Shown here one piece after another: positions 6,001-10,629 of a DNA stretch of 10,629 nucleotides. A program made the translations under genes and the position numbers. The stretch comes from JACDAV01 sp036556145 (GTDB lineage: Bacteria > Chloroflexota > Limnocylindria > Limnocylindrales > CSP1-4): contig DATBKB010000097.1 in the NCBI GenBank assembly GCA_036556145.1, forward strand, positions 1 through 10,629, read 5' to 3'. The notes beneath the pieces were generated by a model, which searched no databases, had not been told where the DNA came from, and worked only from the letters and a program-made list of their open reading frames with translations. Every line of letters starts with the position of its first letter. The first letter of the stretch is position 1.

Positions 6001-6923
6001 GCCGACTCCTCGCGGCGCGGGCGTCGCCGGCCGCGCTCGTCGGGGCCGATCGGGCCGAGCGCCTCGCGGAGTGCCAGCCACTCCCCCACCCCGAGGGTCT
6101 GCGGTCGCCGCGTGTCGTCGATCCCGGCCGCGGCCAGCGCGTCGCGCACGCGGTCCGCCGGGACGGGCAGCTGTCGAGCCAGGACGTTGTGGAGCATCTT
6201 GCGCCGCTCGCGGAAGCCGGCCTGGACGAGCCGCCAGAGCTGGTCCTCGGCGTCCTCATCGGGCAGCCGGTCGTCCTCGTCGAACGGCTCGAGGACGAGC
6301 ACCGCGGACTCGACCGCAGGCTCCGGCTCGAAGGCCGCCGGAGGAACCCCGAACGCGATGCGGACGCGGGCGTGGTACTGGACGAACACCGAGAGGTAGC
6401 TCATCTCGCCGGCCGGGGCGGCGATGCGCTCGGCGACCTCGCGCTGGACCATCACGACGAGGCGTCGCGGTCGCGGACGGCGCCCGAGCAGCGCATGGAG
6501 GATGGGGCTCGTGATGTGGTACGGCAGGTTCGCGACGACGTCGTAGGGCGCGGCGACGAGCCTCGTCAGATCGAGGTCGAGCGCGTCGCCGTCGATGAGC
6601 GTCAGCGCACCAGGGGTCTCGGGGCCGTTCTCGCGCGCCGCGTCGAGCGCTCCCGCGAGCCGCTCGCGCAGGAACGTCACGAGCCCGCGATCCAGCTCCA
6701 CGGCGGTGACGGCCGCGCCCGCGTCGAGGAGCGCCGCGGTCAGGATCCCGAGCCCCGGACCGATCTCGAGGATGCGGGACCCGGCGGTCGGTTGAGCCTC
6801 GTCGACGATCCGGCCGAGGACGTCGGCGTCGGCGAGGAAGTTCTGCGACCTGGCGTGGATCGCGCGGAGGCCCGCCTCGCGAAGCGTGCGCCGGATGACG
6901 CCGGGGTCGAGCGTCGGGGTCAC
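5997..6923 (-). CDS. rsmA: 16S rRNA (adenine(1518)-N(6)/adenine(1519)-N(6))-dimethyltransferase
   Basis: RsmA (KsgA) uses S-adenosylmethionine to dimethylate two adjacent adenines in the 3'-terminal helix of 16S rRNA, a late check in small-subunit assembly. The 308-residue protein shows SQNFL (26-30), the SAM-binding EIGPGLG (53-59), an acidic strand VELD (75-78) that holds the ribose, GDALDLDL (112-119), the catalytic NLPY (132-135), and the downstream MVQREVAERI and EPEPAVESAV segments of the family. It has an Arg-rich C-terminal tail. The start is GTG at 6923, because it overlaps the tsaD stop as GTGA and leads directly into the family N-terminus; the frame is open further upstream but that DNA encodes TsaD. 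No Shine-Dalgarno precedes it, so coupling to tsaD translation is likely. Its stop overlaps ispE. Confidence 0.94.
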   Translation of the reverse strand: MTPTLDPGVIRRTLREAGLRAIHARSQNFLADADVLGRIVDEAQPTAGSRILEIGPGLGILTAALLDAGAAVTAVELDRGLVTFLRERLAGALDAARENGPETPGALTLIDGDALDLDLTRLVAAPYDVVANLPYHITSPILHALLGRRPRPRRLVVMVQREVAERIAAPAGEMSYLSVFVQYHARVRIAFGVPPAAFEPEPAVESAVLVLEPFDEDDRLPDEDAEDQLWRLVQAGFRERRKMLHNVLARQLPVPADRVRDALAAAGIDDTRRPQTLGVGEWLALREALGPIGPDERGRRRPRREESA

Positions 6924-8005
6924 GCCGGGACGGCGAGCGGCAGCGACGGCCTCGCGTCGAGCTCGAGCCCGGCACGATCGCCGGCCTCCAGCCGGCGGGC
7001 GCCCGCCGCGCCGATCATCGCCCCGTTGTCCGTGCACAGCCCCGGTCGCGGGATGATGAGCGGCAGCCCACGCGCCGCGGCATCGGCGGTCAGCCGCGCC
7101 CGGAGCGCCGCGTTCGCCGCCACGCCGCCGCCGACGACGATTGACCTTGCCTCCGCCTCCTCGGCGGCACGGATCGTCTTCGTCGCGAGCACGTCGACGA
7201 CCGAATCCTGGAAGCCCCACGCGAGCTCCGCGACCGTGGCCGCCGCAAGCCGGTCGGCCGGATCGTCGGGGGCAAGACCCGCGTCGGCGCGCGCGGCGTC
7301 GACGATCCGCCGTGCCGCGGTCTTGAGCCCCGAGAAGCTGAAGTCGTAGCTGTCGCCGAGCCAGGCCCGCGGGAACTGGACGTCGCGGCGCGTCGCGCCC
7401 TCGGCGGCGCGCTGGATCGCCGGCCCGCCCGGATACCCGAGGCCGAGCAGCCGCCCGACCTTGTCGAACGCCTCGCCGGCCGCGTCGTCGACGGTCTGCC
7501 CGAGCAGGCGGTACGTCAGGTGGTCGCGCATCTCGACGAGGAACGTGTGGCCGCCCGACACGACGAGGGCGACAAGCGGGAAGATCGGCTCCGGCCGGTC
7601 AGCCTCTCCGGGGTCGAGCAGCCAGCCGGCGTAGACGTGGCCCTCGAGGTGATTGACGCCGATGAGCGGCTTGTCGTGGACCCACGCGAGCGCCTTCGCG
7701 AAGTTGATCCCGACGAGGAGCGAGCCGGCGAGCCCGGGACCGTACGTGACGGCGACCGCGGCGATGTCGCCCCAGCCGGCGCCGGCCGTCGACCACGCCT
7801 CGTCGAGCACCGGCACGACCCAGCGGAGGTGAGCCCGCGCGGCGACCTCCGGGACGATGCCGCCGGTCGCGGCATGGAGCGCAGTCTGCGAGGCCACGAC
7901 ATTCGAGTGGATCTGCCGTCCGCCCTCGACGAGCGCGATTGCCGTCTCGTCGCACGACGACTCGACCGCAAGGACGAGGGGCGCGTTTCGCGCCTTGCCG
8001 CTCAT
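6920..8005 (-). CDS. tsaD: tRNA N6-adenosine threonylcarbamoyltransferase, catalytic subunit
   Basis: TsaD transfers the threonylcarbamoyl group from threonylcarbamoyl-AMP to A37 of tRNAs that read ANN codons. The 361-residue ASKHA-fold protein has VESSCDET (14-21), GGIVPEVAARAHL (48-60), the metal-binding HLEGH (119-123), SGGHT (150-154), DDAAGEAFDKVGRLLGLGYPGGP, FSFSGLKT, and CTDNGAMI with metal ligand Asp326. All catalytic residues are present and length is normal. The ATG at 8005 overlaps the rimI stop as ATGA and starts just before the conserved N-terminus. There is no Shine-Dalgarno, suggesting re-initiation after rimI. TsaB and TsaE, its partners in bacteria, are encoded immediately upstream in the same chain; TsaC, which makes the intermediate, is not in the window. 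Confidence 0.97.
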   Translation of the reverse strand: MSGKARNAPLVLAVESSCDETAIALVEGGRQIHSNVVASQTALHAATGGIVPEVAARAHLRWVVPVLDEAWSTAGAGWGDIAAVAVTYGPGLAGSLLVGINFAKALAWVHDKPLIGVNHLEGHVYAGWLLDPGEADRPEPIFPLVALVVSGGHTFLVEMRDHLTYRLLGQTVDDAAGEAFDKVGRLLGLGYPGGPAIQRAAEGATRRDVQFPRAWLGDSYDFSFSGLKTAARRIVDAARADAGLAPDDPADRLAAATVAELAWGFQDSVVDVLATKTIRAAEEAEARSIVVGGGVAANAALRARLTADAAARGLPLIIPRPGLCTDNGAMIGAAGARRLEAGDRAGLELDARPSLPLAVPA

Positions 8006-8598
8006 CGCGGTCGCGGTGGCCGCGATGGTCCGACGCGCTTCGGCGGCGGCTCGCGATCCTCGGGTCGTTCCGGCGCGGGCGCCGCGTCGAGCTCGGCACG
8101 CAACCGGGCGAGACGGGCGACCATCCGCCGGTCGTCGAGCGGATCGGTCGTCATGATCAGCGCGTCCTCGTTGTCGTCGCTGTAGTAGCGCGGCCGGATG
8201 CCGACCGGCTTGAAGCCGTACTTCTCGTACAGCCGTCGCGCCGGCAGGTTCGACAGGCGAACCTCGAGGGTCGCCTCCCGGGCGCGCCGATCCACGGCGA
8301 TGTCGAGGACCGCGAGCAGCAGCCGCTCGCCGATGCGCTGCCGGCGCCAGAGCGGATCGATGGCGAACGTCGTGATGTGGGCCTCGTCGACCATCATCCA
8401 CAAGCCCGCGTAGCCGATGACCTCCCCCTCGACGCGCGCGACGAGGTACGTCGCGAGCCGGTTGCTCTCGAGCTCGCTGCGATACGCGTGCGGCGGCCAC
8501 GGCGTCGTGAAGCTGGCCTGCTCGATCGCCTGGACGTCGGGCAGGTCGTCGAGCCGCATCGGCTCGATGCGCAGCCTTACCGGAGGGCGGGCGACCAT
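8002..8598 (-). CDS. rimI: Ribosomal protein S18-alanine N-acetyltransferase
   Basis: RimI is a GNAT-fold enzyme that acetylates the N-terminal alanine of ribosomal protein S18 using acetyl-CoA. In the 198-residue product the acetyl-CoA pyrophosphate loop is RRQRIGERLL (85-94). The RimI-specific LEVRLSN (111-117) carries Glu112, and LYEKYGF (123-129) carries Tyr124; these match catalytic Glu103 and Tyr115 of the E. coli enzyme and keep their spacing of 12. RPRYYSDDNEDALIM closes the family core. Beyond it lies a tail of about 50 residues rich in Arg, Pro and Glu that E. coli RimI lacks. The start ATG at 8598 has GGAGG a few bases upstream and lies inside tsaB, a 22-base overlap. The stop overlaps tsaD as ATGA. 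rimI between tsaB and tsaD is a common bacterial arrangement. Confidence 0.9.
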   Translation of the reverse strand: MVARPPVRLRIEPMRLDDLPDVQAIEQASFTTPWPPHAYRSELESNRLATYLVARVEGEVIGYAGLWMMVDEAHITTFAIDPLWRRQRIGERLLLAVLDIAVDRRAREATLEVRLSNLPARRLYEKYGFKPVGIRPRYYSDDNEDALIMTTDPLDDRRMVARLARLRAELDAAPAPERPEDREPPPKRVGPSRPPRPR

Positions 8599-9293
8599 GC
8601 CACCTCCCCCGTCGTGGCCGCGACGCCGCGCGGGAGCGTGACGTACTCGGGCACGAGGCTTGCGAGGTCGTCCGGGTCGCCGCTGCCCAGACGTTGCGCG
8701 CCCAGGCGCAGGAGCTCCAGACCGAAGTCGTCGCGGGCACGCTCGCCACGGCGAACGGCGCCGGCCGGGGCGCGGCCGTCGAGGTCGACGGCGACGAGGA
8801 CATCGTCGTCGCCGAGCGGCGGCTCCGCGCCGCCGGGCAGGAGCCGGGGCGGCATGCCTCGCCGGACGACGACGCGGTCGTTCGGGCCGGCCGGCAGCAG
8901 GAGGACGATGCGCGACGCGGGCACCTCCCCGGTGCGGGCCGCGGCCGCGATGAGCGCGTCGGCCGTCGGCACGCCGGCGATCGGGATCTGCAGCGCGTGG
9001 GCCAGGCCCTTCGCGGTCGCGATGCCGACCCGCAGCCCCGTGAACGCGCCCGGCCCCGTGCCGACGACGATCCCGCGCAGTCGCGAGCGGCGGACGTTGT
9101 TCTCGCCGAGCAACCGGCCGATCGAGGCCAGGAGATGCTCGCCGTGGCGGTGATCCGCCGGGAACCAGCTCAGCCCGATCGCGTCGCCGCGCGGCGTCGC
9201 GAGACCAAGCACGACCCGGCTCGTCGCGGTGTCGATCGCGAGGACCGCCGCACGGCGTCCGTCGTGGCGATCCTCGCTCGCGGGAGCACTCAT
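8577..9293 (-). CDS. tsaB: tRNA t6A37 biosynthesis scaffold protein TsaB
   Basis: TsaB is a paralogue of TsaD that dimerises with it and, with TsaE, completes the bacterial t6A synthase; it is not itself catalytic. The 238-residue product has the ASKHA N-terminal lobe: VLAIDTATS (17-25), HGEHLL (50-55) and the signature GTGPGAFTGLRVG (78-90), followed by AKGLAHAL. It keeps a short C-terminal part ending near LVPEYV, as is usual. The ATG at 9293 overlaps the tsaE stop as ATGA. No Shine-Dalgarno precedes it, so translation probably follows from tsaE. The open frame continues far upstream only because of GC-rich third positions. The last 22 bases overlap rimI. Confidence 0.93.
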   Translation of the reverse strand: MSAPASEDRHDGRRAAVLAIDTATSRVVLGLATPRGDAIGLSWFPADHRHGEHLLASIGRLLGENNVRRSRLRGIVVGTGPGAFTGLRVGIATAKGLAHALQIPIAGVPTADALIAAAARTGEVPASRIVLLLPAGPNDRVVVRRGMPPRLLPGGAEPPLGDDDVLVAVDLDGRAPAGAVRRGERARDDFGLELLRLGAQRLGSGDPDDLASLVPEYVTLPRGVAATTGEVAWSPALR

Positions 9294-9763
9294 GGGAGCG
9301 CTGCGAGGTAGCGCGCCAGGGAGGGCGTCCCGGCCCGGACCGCGATCGTCCGCGGCTCCTCGCCGGTGCCGTCGATGACGACGTCGACGCGGCCCTCCGG
9401 CAGCGCCGCACCGAGCCGGTCGGGCCACTCGACGATCGTCACCCCGGCGGATTGGCGGTCGTCGACCACGCCACCCGAGAGCGCGTCGGCCGGCCCCTCG
9501 AGGCGGTAGAGATCCACGTGGAAGAGCGGCAGGCGGCCGGCATACTCGGCCATGAGGATGAACGTCGGCGAGTTGATCGTCGCCTCGACGCCGAGGCCGG
9601 CCCCGAAGCCCTTGGCGAGCTGCGTCTTCCCCGCCCCGAGCTCGCCCCAGAGGCAGACGAGGTCGCCGGGCGCCGCCGCGCGGGCGAGCGCGGCCCCCAG
9701 GGCGCGCGTCGCCTCGGCTGACGTCGTCGTGGTGTGCCGCTCGAGGGCGGCCGGGGCGGCCAT
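9290..9763 (-). CDS. tsaE: tRNA t6A37 biosynthesis ATPase TsaE
   Basis: TsaE is the small P-loop ATPase that resets the TsaB-TsaD complex during t6A synthesis. The 157-residue protein is of typical length. Walker A reads GELGAGKT (40-47). The switch-like region contains SPTF (65-68) and FHVDLYRL (81-88) with the conserved Asp84, and IVEW (110-113) carries the Glu112/Trp113 pair of the family. The ATG at 9763 is the natural start. A TACCCT -10-like box ends 6 bases before it and there is no Shine-Dalgarno, so this is probably a leaderless message. It is the first gene of the seven-gene overlapping chain, and its stop overlaps tsaB. A 54-base gap separates it from the unknown gene upstream. Confidence 0.95.
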   Translation of the reverse strand: MAAPAALERHTTTTSAEATRALGAALARAAAPGDLVCLWGELGAGKTQLAKGFGAGLGVEATINSPTFILMAEYAGRLPLFHVDLYRLEGPADALSGGVVDDRQSAGVTIVEWPDRLGAALPEGRVDVVIDGTGEEPRTIAVRAGTPSLARYLAALP

Positions 9764-9769
9764 CGACCG

Positions 9770-9775
9770 AGGGTA
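9770..9775 (-). promoter_or_regulatory. Candidate -10 box giving a leaderless tsaE transcript
   Basis: TACCCT (9775-9770 on the minus strand) fits TANNNT and occupies positions -12 to -7 relative to the tsaE ATG, the classic geometry for transcription starting at the A of the start codon. No good -35 box is seen at 16-18 bases; a CTGACG lies 21 bases upstream. The 54-base gap after the upstream gene contains nothing else recognisable. Confidence 0.4.
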
Positions 9776-9817
9776 GCCGAAGGCCGGGACCGGTGCCGTC
9801 AGGTACGGGGCGACGCC

Positions 9818-10629
9818 CTAGACGAGGCGCTCGAGGTCGGCGATCGGGAGGGCGACCGGCGGCGCGTCGCCGAACCGGACGAACGCCGACTCGAGATGGG
9901 TCGCGCCGGGATATCGGCGCAAGCCGGCGAGCCCCGCCCACCGTCCCCACTGGCCGGCGAAGGGGCCGCTCCGGACGTGGACGATGTCGGGCGCATCCGA
10001 CGGGAGGTCGATCCCGTCCGGGTCGAAGACGAGCGTCGGCGGCCGCCCGACGATTGCGACGTCGCGTCCGACCAGCGCCTGGAGCAGCGTCATCGCGGGG
10101 TGCGAGATCGGTCGACGGACCGACCCGTGGAGGACGAGGACCGCGAACGGCGGCAGTCGATGGAGGGCGGCCTGCTGGCGGGCCTCGGATGCGAGGTAGT
10201 CGCGGCGGTCCTTGCTCGCCAGCGTCGCGACGACCACGCCGCGGACGCCCATCGCGCGTGCTCGCGTCAGCGCCTCGGCGTCGATCCGCGCGCCGACCAC
10301 GAGGATCGCCCCGGCCGATCCGACGTCGAGCGCCCGCGGGAGCAGCTCCCCATCGGCGCCCGTCGCGACCTCGAGCCGGCCGCGGGTGGCGCCGCCCAGC
10401 GCGAACGAGCCGTGCAGCCCGAGACCCGCGGCGCGCACGCCGATGCCGAGCCCGGCACGCACGTCCCGGACGATGCCGGCCACCGGCGACTCGACGGTCT
10501 CGCGATGCTCGCCGGCGACGACCCACCAGCGGCCGCCGGATTCGAAGAGCAGCTCGCCCTCGGGCGGTCGCGCGCGACGCTTCGGGTCGTCGCTCTCGCC
10601 GATCCAGCGGTCGCCGGGCCGCGGGCCGC
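9818..10629 (-). CDS. Uncharacterised protein, 5' end missing (runs off right edge)
   Basis: The frame is open from the window edge to a TAG at 9818-9820, giving at least 270 residues; a GTG at 10483 is an internal codon, because the frame continues upstream without a stop and still looks protein-like. I cannot name the family. The visible part has three sections. The first is beta-rich (WWVVAGEHRETV, then SPVAGIVRDVRAGLGIGVRA and TRGRLEV) and resembles a biotinyl/lipoyl-like or hammerhead fold. The middle is alternating hydrophobic strands and helices (GAILVVGARIDAEALTRARA, MGVRGVVVATLASKDRRDYL, PFAVLVLHGSV, DVAIVG). The C-terminal section (IVHVRSGPFAGQWGRWAGL to PVALPIADLERLV) looks like a small KOW/SH3-like barrel. 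These fold guesses come from residue patterns only. There are no signal peptide, membrane segment or catalytic motifs in the part seen. It lies 54 bases upstream of tsaE on the same strand. Confidence 0.75.
   Translation of the reverse strand, partial: GPRPGDRWIGESDDPKRRARPPEGELLFESGGRWWVVAGEHRETVESPVAGIVRDVRAGLGIGVRAAGLGLHGSFALGGATRGRLEVATGADGELLPRALDVGSAGAILVVGARIDAEALTRARAMGVRGVVVATLASKDRRDYLASEARQQAALHRLPPFAVLVLHGSVRRPISHPAMTLLQALVGRDVAIVGRPPTLVFDPDGIDLPSDAPDIVHVRSGPFAGQWGRWAGLAGLRRYPGATHLESAFVRFGDAPPVALPIADLERLV

Noticed and set aside
5147..6514. Long plus-strand frames opposite ispE and rsmA
   Set aside because: Composition is shadow-like, with no domain or start signal, and the minus strand carries complete conserved enzymes.
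9294..10526. Extension of the tsaB frame to 649 residues
   Set aside because: The extra sequence is a low-complexity Arg/Gly/Pro shadow of tsaE and the unknown gene; TsaB homology begins after the ATG at 9293.

Overview
The window is a stretch of a very GC-rich bacterial chromosome. Third codon positions are almost all G or C, genes are tightly packed, and start codons include ATG, GTG and TTG. Gene content is housekeeping. The order tsaE-tsaB-rimI-tsaD-rsmA-ispE, the form of the prenyl synthase and the codon bias suggest a high-GC Chloroflexota lineage (Limnocylindria/Ellin6529-like) or a related actinobacterium-like group. That placement is a weak inference. I see no insertion sequence, CRISPR array, tRNA, rRNA or prophage gene.

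Layout from left to right. Positions 1-108 hold the 5' end of an unrecognised minus-strand gene. It is divergent from a plus-strand polyprenyl (probably geranylgeranyl) diphosphate synthase at 243-1268. A 294-base convergent gap follows, with several hairpins and a striking imperfect inverted repeat (1310-1329 against 1462-1481). Everything to the right is on the minus strand and reads right to left: a partial conserved-looking unknown (9818-10629), tsaE, tsaB, rimI, tsaD, rsmA, ispE, ridA, then after a 171-base gap with a clear promoter, glmU and a CNNM/CorC-type CBS membrane protein.

The run tsaE to ridA is one chain of overlapping genes. Junctions are ATGA (tsaE/tsaB), a 22-base overlap (tsaB/rimI), ATGA (rimI/tsaD), GTGA (tsaD/rsmA), GTGA (rsmA/ispE) and GTGA (ispE/ridA). 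TsaE, TsaB and TsaD form the t6A37 tRNA modification machinery. RimI acetylates ribosomal protein S18, RsmA dimethylates 16S rRNA, IspE is the kinase of the MEP isoprenoid pathway, and RidA removes reactive enamine/imine intermediates. The first five genes therefore all serve translation. IspE supplies precursors that the prenyl synthase at the left end could use.

glmU (UDP-GlcNAc synthesis) begins at a TTG codon that overlaps, as TTGA, the stop of a possible 27-codon proline-rich leader ORF. That leader ORF sits just downstream of a TTGACA/17/TACGCT promoter. The glmU stop then overlaps the start of the CBS membrane protein by one base.

I found no convincing novel multi-gene system. The items most worth a second look are the glmU leader ORF, the convergent-gap inverted repeat, the unknown protein upstream of the t6A cluster, and the shared TACNCT -10 boxes with near-leaderless starts.
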